DNA of 7,529 nt from Spirochaetaceae bacterium (GCA_030643345.1 DAOWMA010000090.1:1-7529), one strand, 5' to 3'. Counted from the stretch's first letter, positions 1 through 5,925 are shown. The notes: generated from the sequence alone by a model not told the origin. Program-made: numbers and translations.

Positions 1-636
1 ATCGCCCTTCATCGTGAAATACCTGCAAATACTGTTTAAAACACATTCTTCACATAGGGGATTTCTAGCCGTACAAAACTTCCTGCCGTGAATATTTATT
101 AACATGGAAAAATCTGTCTGTATCCTATTATCTGTTATTAACAGCAGATCATTCTCTATTTTCACAGGATTTGAAGAATCTGTTAAACCGATTCGCCCTG
201 TAACCCTCGAAAAATGTGTATCAACAATTATTGCCGGTTTATTATAGCAATGGGCCCGGATTACATTGGCACTTTTTCTTCCAATACCTGGAATTGTAAG
301 AAGTTCATCCATATTTTCCGGTACTTTAGAATTATAGTCCAACACCAATTTTTTTGCTGCTCCGATAATATTACGTGCTTTCACTTTATAAAACCCGGTA
401 GATCTTATTATAATCTCAACCTTATCCAAATTTGAAACCATCAGATCTTTAGGACCAGGATAATTTCTAAATAGCAGAGGTGTCACCTTATTAACCTGTG
501 CATCCGTAGTCTGGGCCGACAGAATAACTGCTACCATCAATTGATAAGGAGAATTATAATTTAAAAAGGAAACTGGATTGGGGTATAATTTTTGAAGAAA
601 CCTGTAAACCTCTCTGACATGTTGTGATTTATCCAT
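1..636 (-). CDS. nth: Endonuclease III (DNA glycosylase/AP lyase), 3' end cut by window edge
   Basis: Base-excision repair enzyme that removes oxidised pyrimidines from DNA and nicks the resulting abasic site by beta-elimination. The frame is open from the ATG at 636 to the left edge, giving 212 residues with no stop; E. coli Nth has 211, so only the extreme C-terminus is missing. Visible are the N-terminal helical block (PYQLMVAVILSAQTTD, residues 30-45), the helix-hairpin-helix (LTIPGIGRKSANV, 113-125) carrying the expected catalytic Lys121, the catalytic Asp139 in VDTHFSRV, and the 4Fe-4S motif C188-X6-C195-X2-C198-X5-C204. This iron-sulphur motif and the intact Lys separate it from MutY, which lacks the Lys. 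An in-frame TGA five codons upstream fixes the ATG as the first possible start. No Shine-Dalgarno is visible before it. A TATAAT at 673-678 (minus strand) is a possible -10. It is transcribed away from the tRNA genes. The function is known for the family; the residues are seen here. Confidence 0.95.
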   Translation of the reverse strand, partial: MDKSQHVREVYRFLQKLYPNPVSFLNYNSPYQLMVAVILSAQTTDAQVNKVTPLLFRNYPGPKDLMVSNLDKVEIIIRSTGFYKVKARNIIGAAKKLVLDYNSKVPENMDELLTIPGIGRKSANVIRAHCYNKPAIIVDTHFSRVTGRIGLTDSSNPVKIENDLLLITDNRIQTDFSMLINIHGRKFCTARNPLCEECVLNSICRYFTMKGD

Positions 637-703
637 TCGGATACAGTATCATAAAAATCTAATTACAACAGCATTATAAGGACATGAATTATACAATACC
701 CAC

Positions 704-733
704 TTGACCTTGGAACGATATAACGGATATATT
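704..733 (+). promoter_or_regulatory. Probable sigma70-type promoter of the tRNA-Pro/tRNA-Arg unit
   Basis: A -35 box TTGACC (704-709), an 18-base spacer and a -10 box TATATT (728-733) lie immediately before tRNA-Pro. The expected transcription start, about 740-741, would leave a leader of only five or six bases before the mature tRNA 5' end at 746, which is typical of tRNA operons. This is a consensus match read by eye. Confidence 0.65.
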
Positions 734-745
734 ACCTTGCATTAA

Positions 746-818
746 CGGGATGTGGCCCAGTGGCTAGGGCACCTGGTTTGGGACCAGGGGATCGGAGGTT
801 CGAATCCTCTCATCCCGA
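746..818 (+). tRNA. tRNA-Pro (anticodon TGG)
   Basis: Complete 73-base cloverleaf. The acceptor stem CGGGATG/CATCCCG (746-752 with 811-817) pairs fully. The D stem GCCC/GGGC is 755-758 with 767-770. The anticodon stem CCTGG/CCAGG is 772-776 with 784-788, around loop TTTGGGA with anticodon TGG at 779-781. The variable loop has five bases, and the T arm has loop TTCGAAT at 799-805 with one G-T wobble at the base of its stem. The discriminator base is A818, and CCA is not encoded, so CCA must be added after transcription. It reads CCA and, by wobble, other proline codons. It probably shares a transcript with the tRNA-Arg 54 bases downstream. Confidence 0.97.
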
Positions 819-835
819 TAACAAGTCGTACCGCA

Positions 836-848
836 GAAACGAAGTTTC
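836..848 (+). other. Small hairpin in the spacer between the two tRNAs
   Basis: GAAAC (836-840) and GTTTC (844-848) form a 5-bp stem with a 3-base loop GAA inside the 54-base spacer. No T run follows, so it is not a terminator. It could be a feature of the precursor that is cut during tRNA processing, or chance; the spacer has no promoter that I can recognise for tRNA-Arg alone. Confidence 0.3.
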
Positions 849-872
849 GAGGAACGATCTTTAAAGTTTTAT

Positions 873-946
873 GCGTCCATAGCTCAGCTGGATAGAGCAA
901 CGGCCTTCTAAGCCGTAGGTCACAGGTTCGAATCCTGTTGGACGTA
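873..946 (+). tRNA. tRNA-Arg (anticodon TCT)
   Basis: Complete 74-base cloverleaf. The acceptor stem is GCGTCCA (873-879) with TGGACGT (939-945). The D arm is AGCTCAGCTGGATAGAGC-like. The anticodon stem ACGGC/GCCGT encloses loop CTTCTAA with anticodon TCT. The T loop TTCGAAT is flanked by ACAGG/CCTGT. The first acceptor pair is a G873-T945 wobble rather than a Watson-Crick pair, and the discriminator is A946. CCA is not encoded. It decodes AGA and probably AGG. No clear terminator follows; the only candidate is the weak inverted repeat GAAAAT/ATTTTC at 961-966 and 974-979. Confidence 0.96.
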
Positions 947-1110
947 GACCTTTTCCTGACGAAAATTTAAAACATTTTCTATTTCAATTCAGTTAATTTA
1001 ATTAAATATAATTTATCACAGTCCCGCACGAAGGGAGAAACTCTTATCAGCAATACTTATTTGGAATGAAAATTTTTGTAATTCGGAAGTTGTATTGTAC
1101 ACTCAAAATC
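947..1110. other. Intergenic stretch after tRNA-Arg, no gene recognised
   Basis: These 164 A+T-rich bases lie between the end of the tRNA unit and the 3' end of the small minus-strand gene. I see no credible reading frame, no convincing promoter and no strong terminator. The only structure noted is a weak 6-bp inverted repeat GAAAAT/ATTTTC at 961-979, which could end tRNA transcription inefficiently. There is no repeat of the tRNA-Arg 3' end, so no sign of an integration site. Confidence 0.6.
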
Positions 1111-1437
1111 CTACTCTGCAAACTCAAGAAGTTCAATTAACTCTTTAACAGCTTCTTCCTTCTGAGTCACTTTTGTTTTTCGCACAGCTTTACGAATAAT
1201 TGTTTCCCATTGTTTTTCAGGCTGGTCTACTCTCATTTCAACAAATTTCATAAGAAGATCTTCATTTTCTGAAATTCCATATACTTTCTGGGCATCAAAA
1301 AACATCAGATCATGAAGCTGGTTTATATAATCACCTACCGAAAGGGAATCCCTATTCAGCTTGTTCTGTATATACTCATCTTTCTTACGTGCTCTTCTTA
1401 GCTCTCTGTCACTTCTGGCAATATCTGTACTTTTCAT
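1111..1437 (-). CDS. Small charged protein of unknown function (108 aa)
   Basis: I do not recognise this protein. It is soluble, rich in Lys, Arg and Glu, and looks mostly helical. It has a basic N-terminal stretch (RELRRARKK, residues 11-19), a central segment YINQLHDLMFFDAQKVYG (37-54) with the hydrophobic and aromatic residues, and an acidic Glu/Leu-rich C-terminal helix ending in LIELLEFAE. It has no signal peptide, membrane segment, cysteine or metal motif. The start chosen is the ATG at 1437, because GGAGG at 1446-1450 sits 8 bases before it; a GTG at 1452 and an ATG at 1443 lie before or too close to that Shine-Dalgarno. It follows the aldo/keto reductase by 57 bases on the same strand and may be partly co-transcribed, but has a promoter candidate of its own. 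The good ribosome site and intact frame argue for a real gene; the function is unknown. Confidence 0.75.
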   Translation of the reverse strand: MKSTDIARSDRELRRARKKDEYIQNKLNRDSLSVGDYINQLHDLMFFDAQKVYGISENEDLLMKFVEMRVDQPEKQWETIIRKAVRKTKVTQKEEAVKELIELLEFAE

Positions 1438-1462
1438 AACCATTACCTCCACTCGGGCACGT

Positions 1463-1492
1463 ACTATACACCCTTTTAATGGTAAAAATCAA
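1463..1492 (-). promoter_or_regulatory. Candidate promoter of the small 108-aa gene
   Basis: On the minus strand, TTGATT (1487-1492) is followed after 18 bases by TATAGT (1463-1468). Transcription would begin near 1456, leaving a leader of about 19 bases that contains the GGAGG ribosome site. The boxes occupy the 57-base gap after the reductase stop codon, so the small gene may be expressed independently. Consensus match only. Confidence 0.4.
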
Positions 1493-1494
1493 GA

Positions 1495-2496
1495 CTATTT
1501 TCCCAATATTGCCCCATAATTGAACTTAGTCTGCTCCTCAGTTCTATCCGTAGCAGGCGGAGGAGGCGGACTGATTTTATCAATTTCAGATATTAATTCA
1601 TTATCAATTGTTATATTTACAGATTCAAGGGATGGAGCAAGCTGTTCAGGATTCCCTCCCCCAATTATTGGTACCGTTACTGCAGAATGAGATGCTGCCC
1701 ATGCCACAGCCAAACTTGCCGGATGCATGCCTCTTTCTTCAGCAATCCTTGTAAAATCACCTGCAGCTTTATAATAAAAATCTCCGCCATATCTTGTATT
1801 ATACATAGAATTATTTACCAACCTGCCTGAAAGAGGAGCTTTACCCGGTCCATACTTCCCGGATAAAAGCCCTGCACCCAGGGGACTATATGTCATTACA
1901 CCCAGACCTTCTTCCTTCGCCATAGGTAAAAGCTCTACCTCAGCCTGCCTTTTTGTAATGTTGTACATTGGCTGAATGCAATGAATGGGTGTTAAATTCC
2001 TGTATTCTGATATTTTTATAGCTTTTGAAACCTGCCAGGCAGCAAAATTACTTACACCAATATACAGTATCTTCCCCTGGGATACAAAATCCTGAAGGAC
2101 CCTTAGAGTTTCTTCCATTGGAGTATTCCTATCAAATCCATGTATAAAATAAATATCAATATAATCTGTTCCAAGACGCTTCAAACTGGCATGCAGTGAT
2201 GCGGTAAGATTTTTCCTTGATGCGCCTCTGTCATTCGGCTTATCTGACATAGGGAAAAAAGCCTTGGTTGCTATTATTAAATCTTCTCTTTCTCCCCTTG
2301 AAAACTCGCCAAGATATTCCTCTGCAATACCTTTTTGATATACATTTGCACAATCAAAAAAATTTATCCCTGCATCTCTTACCTGTTTATACATAGCATT
2401 TGAATTATCTTTGTCTGCATTTGCTCCAAATGACATTGTGCCAAAGCACAGTTCTGACACTTTTATACCTGTTTTACCTAAATATTTATATTCCAT
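1495..2496 (-). CDS. Aldo/keto reductase, YajO/Kv-beta-like branch
   Basis: Cytoplasmic NAD(P)H-dependent oxidoreductase that reduces aldehydes or ketones to alcohols; the substrate is unknown. It has 333 residues, the usual length for this (beta/alpha)8-barrel family. The opening MEYKYLGKTGIKVSELCFGT is the standard family N-terminus. The catalytic tetrad is complete: Asp48 and Tyr53 (FFDCANVY), Lys78 (IIATKAF) and His119 (YFIHGFD). Further family blocks are GVSNF (147-151), CIQPMYN (173-179), TYSPLGAGLLSGKYG (202-216) and the cofactor-site block PIIGGGNPEQL (276-286). A five-proline run (310-314) precedes the C-terminal tail. The ATG at 2496 is preferred over an in-frame TTG at 2532: it fits the family, and the likely -35 box overlaps that TTG. 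No Shine-Dalgarno precedes the ATG. It is divergent from the TRAP operon and precedes a small unknown gene. Family assignment is secure; the physiological role is not. Confidence 0.93.
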   Translation of the reverse strand: MEYKYLGKTGIKVSELCFGTMSFGANADKDNSNAMYKQVRDAGINFFDCANVYQKGIAEEYLGEFSRGEREDLIIATKAFFPMSDKPNDRGASRKNLTASLHASLKRLGTDYIDIYFIHGFDRNTPMEETLRVLQDFVSQGKILYIGVSNFAAWQVSKAIKISEYRNLTPIHCIQPMYNITKRQAEVELLPMAKEEGLGVMTYSPLGAGLLSGKYGPGKAPLSGRLVNNSMYNTRYGGDFYYKAAGDFTRIAEERGMHPASLAVAWAASHSAVTVPIIGGGNPEQLAPSLESVNITIDNELISEIDKISPPPPPATDRTEEQTKFNYGAILGK

Positions 2497-2503
2497 GCTA
2501 AAT

Positions 2504-2532
2504 AGTATAAATAGACCATGGGGAAGGATCAA
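2504..2532 (-). promoter_or_regulatory. Candidate reductase promoter, predicts a leaderless transcript
   Basis: On the minus strand, TTGATC (2527-2532) is followed after exactly 17 bases by TATACT (2504-2509). Only 7 bases (2497-2503) separate the -10 box from the ATG at 2496, so transcription would start at or within a base or two of the start codon. This agrees with the absence of a Shine-Dalgarno there. Confidence 0.5.
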
Positions 2533-2593
2533 TAGTATGAATTACAAATTACCATATCTATATTTTCCTTTTTAAACTTTTAAAAAAAAATAT

Positions 2594-2622
2594 TTGAAAA
2601 ATATCAGTTTATGGAGTAAAAT
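2594..2622 (+). promoter_or_regulatory. Candidate upstream promoter (P1) of the TAXI-TRAP operon
   Basis: TTGAAA (2594-2599), a 17-base spacer and TAAAAT (2617-2622) make a good vegetative-type promoter. An A/T-tract (about 2568-2593) just upstream could act as an UP element. Transcription would begin near 2629, giving a leader of about 120 bases before the binding-protein ATG at 2750, which includes the repeat cluster at 2680-2737. Confidence 0.5.
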
Positions 2623-2659
2623 GGTTCTGGATTTAATCTAAAAAAGTAGTGTTCCTGCC

Positions 2660-2688
2660 TTGTATGGATATTTGGACAGATTTGTATT
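2660..2688 (+). promoter_or_regulatory. Alternative downstream promoter (P2) of the TAXI-TRAP operon
   Basis: TTGTAT (2660-2665) is followed after 17 bases by TGTATT (2683-2688). The match is weaker than P1, but its -10 box lies inside the 18-base inverted repeat at 2680-2697, the arrangement expected of a repressor-controlled promoter. Either, both or neither may be used. Confidence 0.3.
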
Positions 2689-2697
2689 AGTACAAAT
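2680..2697. promoter_or_regulatory. Inverted repeat upstream of the TAXI gene, possible operator
   Basis: ATTTGTA (2680-2686) and TACAAAT (2691-2697) are perfect 7-base arms around TTAG. The symmetry and the overlap with a -10-like box suggest a binding site for a dimeric regulator. In RNA it would be a weak A-U-rich hairpin. No regulator gene is in this window. Confidence 0.45.
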
Positions 2698-2737
2698 TTA
2701 CCGGTTCTGACAAGAACAGAGAGTGTTACAAATTTAC
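2691..2737 (+). repeat. Direct repeat pair TACAAATTTAC flanking a small hairpin in the TAXI leader
   Basis: The 11-mer TACAAATTTAC occurs at 2691-2701 and again at 2727-2737, 36 bases apart. The second copy ends three bases before the ribosome site GGAGG (2740-2744). Between them GTTCT (2704-2708) and AGAAC (2713-2717) form a 5-bp hairpin with loop GACA. The first copy also supplies the right arm of the inverted repeat at 2680-2697, so the left arm could pair with either copy. Confidence 0.5.
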
Positions 2738-2749
2738 TTGGAGGTAAAT

Positions 2750-3739
2750 ATGAAAAAAGGTTTATTAATCTGCCTGGTTATTATGCTGGCGATTACAATG
2801 AACGTAAGTGCTGGAGGTGCTGCTGAAGGAGATGGTGCACCACAGAAACAGTTTGCAACAATCGGGACCGGTGGAGTTACCGGTGTTTACTACCCTGCTG
2901 GTGGTGCTATCAGTAAAATGGTAAATAAAAAGTATGATGAATACAACCTAAAGGTTACTGTTGAATCAACCGGCGGATCTGTGTTCAATGTAAATGCAAT
3001 TCTTGCAGGAGACCTTGAGTTTGGTATAGTTCAGTCCGACAGACAGGCACAGGCATGGGAAGGAACAAAGGACTGGAAAGATAAAGGCCCACAGAAAGAT
3101 TTAAGAGCAGTTTTTTCACTGCATCCTGAATCTGTAACACTTATGGCAGCCGTTGATGCCGGTATCAATACAATTGATGACCTTCGGGGCAAAATTGTAA
3201 ATATTGGTAACCCTGGGTCAGGTAACAGAGGGAATGCTATAGATGCTCTTGAAAATGCAGGTATTAACTGGGAAACAGATATTCAGGCAGAAGGTCTTAA
3301 GGCTTCCGAAGCTGCAAAAATGCTTCAGGACGGTAGAATTGATGCTTATTTCTACACTGTAGGACATCCAAATGGATCTTTCAAAGAAGCAACAGCAGGA
3401 AAAAGAAAGGTTAAATTTATTCCAATTGAAAATGTAGATGATCTTCTTGCCAAATATTCCTACTATGCGAAATCTTACATTCCCGCAAAATACTATCCAA
3501 ATGCAGTCAATACTACAGATACCAACACCTATGGTGTAAAAGCTACTCTCTGTACATCTGCAAAAGTACCTGATGATGTTGTATATGCAGTAACAAAAGA
3601 GGTTTTTGAAAACCTGGAAGATTTCAAAGCTCTTCATCCTGCTTTTGGTACATTAACAAAAGAAAGTATGCTTGAAGGTTTAACAGCTCCTATTCATGAC
3701 GGCGCTATGAGATATTACAAAGAAGTAGGTCTTAAATAA
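2750..3739 (+). CDS. TAXI-family TRAP transporter solute-binding protein
   Basis: Periplasmic binding protein that captures a solute and delivers it to a TRAP permease. The 329 residues are normal for the family. An N-terminal signal peptide has KK at 2-3, a hydrophobic core (residues 4-16) and a probable signal peptidase I site after Ala21 (VSA|GG). The only cysteine near it, Cys8, is too early for a lipobox. Family signatures follow in order: IGTGGVTGVYYPAGGAISKMVN (38-59), STGGSVFNVNAI (73-84), FGIVQSD (91-97), VNIGNPGSGNR (150-160) and FYTVGHPNGSF (201-211), then the C-terminal LTAPIHDGAMRYYKE block (311-325). The ATG at 2750 is chosen because GGAGG lies 5 bases upstream; a GTG at 2723 precedes that site. 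The permease follows 84 bases later, behind a strong hairpin. The ligand cannot be read from sequence: the TAXI protein of Thermus thermophilus was crystallised with glutamate/glutamine, but other members differ. Confidence 0.95.
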   Translation: MKKGLLICLVIMLAITMNVSAGGAAEGDGAPQKQFATIGTGGVTGVYYPAGGAISKMVNKKYDEYNLKVTVESTGGSVFNVNAILAGDLEFGIVQSDRQAQAWEGTKDWKDKGPQKDLRAVFSLHPESVTLMAAVDAGINTIDDLRGKIVNIGNPGSGNRGNAIDALENAGINWETDIQAEGLKASEAAKMLQDGRIDAYFYTVGHPNGSFKEATAGKRKVKFIPIENVDDLLAKYSYYAKSYIPAKYYPNAVNTTDTNTYGVKATLCTSAKVPDDVVYAVTKEVFENLEDFKALHPAFGTLTKESMLEGLTAPIHDGAMRYYKEVGLK

Positions 3740-3761
3740 GATATTCATCTTACGATTTTTC

Positions 3762-3801
3762 ACCGGTATCAACGCTGCAACAGCTTGATACCGGTTTTAT
3801 T
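3762..3801 (+). terminator. Strong hairpin between binding-protein and permease genes (attenuator or mRNA stabiliser)
   Basis: ACCGGTATCAA (3762-3772) pairs perfectly with TTGATACCGGT (3785-3795). Inside, GCTG (3774-3777) pairs with CAGC (3781-3784) around loop CAA, with one bulged C at 3773, giving about 15 bp in all. T3795-T3798 and then ATT follow, a short U tract like that of an intrinsic terminator. Because the permease lies downstream on the same strand with its own ribosome site, partial termination or 3'-end protection of the binding-protein mRNA is the likely role. Confidence 0.8.
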
Positions 3802-3823
3802 AAAGTGCTACCAGGGAGATACT

Positions 3824-5884
3824 ATGGAACTCAATAATCAGAAAGATTTTGAAGAAGATATCGAGGAAGCTCAAAAAATAGCTGATGAAGCTGAAGGAGG
3901 GACCAGACATGTAACAGGATGGTCCGGATGGATTGTCCCTGTACTTGCTTTATCCTGGTCGCTCTTTCAGCTCTCTATTGCATCATGGCTTTTAATGGAT
4001 TCTACATATGTTAGAGCAATTCATCTTGCATTTGCTATCAGCCTTGTATTCCTGACACACCCGGTATTTAAGAAGCCGAAGAAAAGCAGATTTTTAAATT
4101 ATTTTGCTCATAAAGATCATTACACTATTCTCGATTACGCAACTGTAATTGCAGCAGCTCTCTTTGCTTTGTACCTTATGTTAGACTTTCTGGGTATTAG
4201 CACCAGACAGGGTGCCCCGATTACACGAGATTTAATTATTGGCTTTTTGTTGGTAGTTCTACTCCTTGAAGCCGCCCGCAGAGCACTGGGACCTGCCTTA
4301 CCTATAGTAGCAACAGTATTTATACTTTACAGCTTTTTTGGTCCTTATATGCCGGCAGTTTTTGCATTTAAAGGGGTCTCAATTAATCGGTTTATTGGTC
4401 AGATTACTATGTCTACAGAAGGTATATATGGAGTACCTCTGGATGTATCCGCCCAGATAGTTTTTCTTTTTGTACTTTTTGGAGCAATGCTGGACAAGGC
4501 AGGGGCTGGAAAATACTTTGTTGACCTGGCTTTCTCTCTTTTGGGAGGGTTTAAGGGCGGGCCTGCAAAAGCAGCAGTTCTTGCAAGCGGTTTAACAGGT
4601 ATGGTATCGGGTTCAAGTATTGCAAATACAGTTACAACAGGGACCTTTACAATACCTCTTATGAAGAGTGTGGGGTATCCTGATTATAAAGCCGGAGCTG
4701 TGGAGGTTGCATGCAGTACGAACGGACAGCTTATGCCGCCAATAATGGGTGCGGCAGCCTTTATTATCGCTGAATACTGTAATATTGAATATTTTGAGGT
4801 TATTAAGGCAGCTTTTGTACCGGCAGTAGTGTCCTACATTGCTCTTATGTATATAACGCATCTGGAAGCTTCCAAATTAGGGTTAAAGGGAGTCCCCCGA
4901 GATGAACTGCCAAAATTCTGGCCTACACTTATAAGGGGAATCCATTTTACAATTCCATTGTTCTTTTTAATATTTGAACTTGTAGTTCTGCGTCATTCAG
5001 CTCAACTGGCAGCCTTCAGGGCAATAGTTGCACTGGCAGTTATTATTCCAGCCCAGAATATTATTACAGCAAAAAACCATAATATGACAGCAGCTGAGGC
5101 TGTTAAAAAAAGTATTCACCAGATTGTCGAAGCCCTTATTGCAGGTGCTAAAAATATGATGGGAATTGGAGTAGCTGTTGCTTCTGCCGGAATCATTGTA
5201 GGGGTTGTAACATTAGGACTGGGTGGAATTATTACTGAGGTAATTGAGGTCCTTTCGGGTGGAAATTTTTATCTGATTCTTATAATAACGGCAATTGCAA
5301 GTCTTATTCTGGGAATGGGGTTACCAACAACGGCAAACTACATTGTAATGGCATCTCTGACAGCTCCCGTAATTGTTACCCTTGGAGCTCAGAACGGATT
5401 TGTATTCCCGCTGATTGCAGCACATCTATTTGTATTTTTCTTCGGTATTCTTGCAGATGACACACCGCCTGTAGGACTAGCCGCCTTTGCGGCCGCTGCA
5501 ATAGCCAAGTCAGATCCTATTAAAACAGGTATTCAGGGCTTTACCTACGATATAAGAACAGCAATTCTTCCTTTTATGTTTATTTTTAATACCGATCTTC
5601 TTTTAATTGGAATAACCAATATATGGCAGGTAATGTGGATATTTTTAACGAGTGTTATTGCAATGTTTGCCTTTGCAGCATTTACTCAGGGCTATTTTAC
5701 ACAGAAAAATAAGTGGTACGAGGGAATACTTCTTGCACTTGTTGCCTTTACACTGCTCAGGCCCCATCTTATTGGGAATTTTATTAGAACAAACGGAGTT
5801 ATTGCATCACTAATAGCCATTATAGTATATGGTGTTATTTATCTTATGCAGATGCCCAGGAGGAAAGCTTCTGAAGCTGTATAA
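3824..5884 (+). CDS. TRAP transporter fused permease (DctQ-DctM, 4TM/12TM type)
   Basis: Inner-membrane part of the TAXI-TRAP importer, driving solute uptake with an ion gradient, usually Na+ in characterised TRAP systems. The 686 residues match the fused small-plus-large subunit family. An acidic cytoplasmic leader (1-30) is followed by DctQ-like helices (about 33-57, 64-80, 102-122, 135-175). The DctM-like part begins near 207, with signature blocks GLTGMVSGSSIANTV (256-270), TGTFTIPLMKSVGYP (272-286), STNGQLMPPIMGAAAFIIAE (298-317), ILGMGLPTTANYIVMASLTAP (495-515) and GILADDTPPVGLAAFAAAAIAKSDP (541-565). Further helices run to about residue 675. The start is the ATG at 3824, with GGGAG at 3814-3818 five bases before; a TTG at 3785 falls within the terminator-like stem. 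It is co-directional with the binding protein, and together they form a complete transporter. A canonical terminator follows. Confidence 0.96.
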   Translation: MELNNQKDFEEDIEEAQKIADEAEGGTRHVTGWSGWIVPVLALSWSLFQLSIASWLLMDSTYVRAIHLAFAISLVFLTHPVFKKPKKSRFLNYFAHKDHYTILDYATVIAAALFALYLMLDFLGISTRQGAPITRDLIIGFLLVVLLLEAARRALGPALPIVATVFILYSFFGPYMPAVFAFKGVSINRFIGQITMSTEGIYGVPLDVSAQIVFLFVLFGAMLDKAGAGKYFVDLAFSLLGGFKGGPAKAAVLASGLTGMVSGSSIANTVTTGTFTIPLMKSVGYPDYKAGAVEVACSTNGQLMPPIMGAAAFIIAEYCNIEYFEVIKAAFVPAVVSYIALMYITHLEASKLGLKGVPRDELPKFWPTLIRGIHFTIPLFFLIFELVVLRHSAQLAAFRAIVALAVIIPAQNIITAKNHNMTAAEAVKKSIHQIVEALIAGAKNMMGIGVAVASAGIIVGVVTLGLGGIITEVIEVLSGGNFYLILIITAIASLILGMGLPTTANYIVMASLTAPVIVTLGAQNGFVFPLIAAHLFVFFFGILADDTPPVGLAAFAAAAIAKSDPIKTGIQGFTYDIRTAILPFMFIFNTDLLLIGITNIWQVMWIFLTSVIAMFAFAAFTQGYFTQKNKWYEGILLALVAFTLLRPHLIGNFIRTNGVIASLIAIIVYGVIYLMQMPRRKASEAV

Positions 5885-5893
5885 GTAATGTCT

Positions 5894-5920
5894 TCACAAT
5901 TGTGATGATAATTTTCATCA
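5894..5920 (+). repeat. Overlapping palindromes just after the permease stop
   Basis: TCACAATTGTGA (5894-5905) is a perfect 12-base palindrome. TGATGA (5903-5908) and TCATCA (5915-5920) form a second inverted repeat with a 6-base loop, and the two share bases 5903-5905. Neither has a T run, so they are not terminators themselves; they precede the true terminator. Confidence 0.4.
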
Positions 5921-5925
5921 GATGG

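Noticed and set aside
214..435. Plus-strand reading frame of 73 codons
   Set aside because: It lies entirely antisense to the clearly recognised nth gene and has no ribosome site or family resemblance.
746..1110. Possible integration site or genomic island at the tRNA genes
   Set aside because: No second copy of either tRNA 3' end, no integrase and no composition break are visible in the window.
2497..2532. Extended N-terminus of the reductase from a TTG start (12 extra residues)
   Set aside because: The extension is not family-like, has no ribosome site and overlaps the probable promoter; the ATG at 2496 matches the usual family start.
3218..3637. Minus-strand reading frame of 139 codons, rich in Cys, Phe and Ile
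   Set aside because: It is antisense within the binding-protein gene; the composition is what the opposite strand of that gene would give, and there is no ribosome site.
3785..3823. Extended N-terminus of the permease from a TTG start
   Set aside because: The TTG is within the hairpin stem, while GGGAG lies at the proper distance from the ATG at 3824.
4613..4861. Minus-strand reading frame of 82 codons
   Set aside because: It is antisense to the signature DctM region of the permease, with no independent coding evidence.
5894..5905. CRP-type binding site suggested by TCACA and TGTGA
   Set aside because: The half-sites are in the reverse order and spacing to the CRP consensus (TGTGA-N6-TCACA), and the location after a stop codon is not promoter-like.
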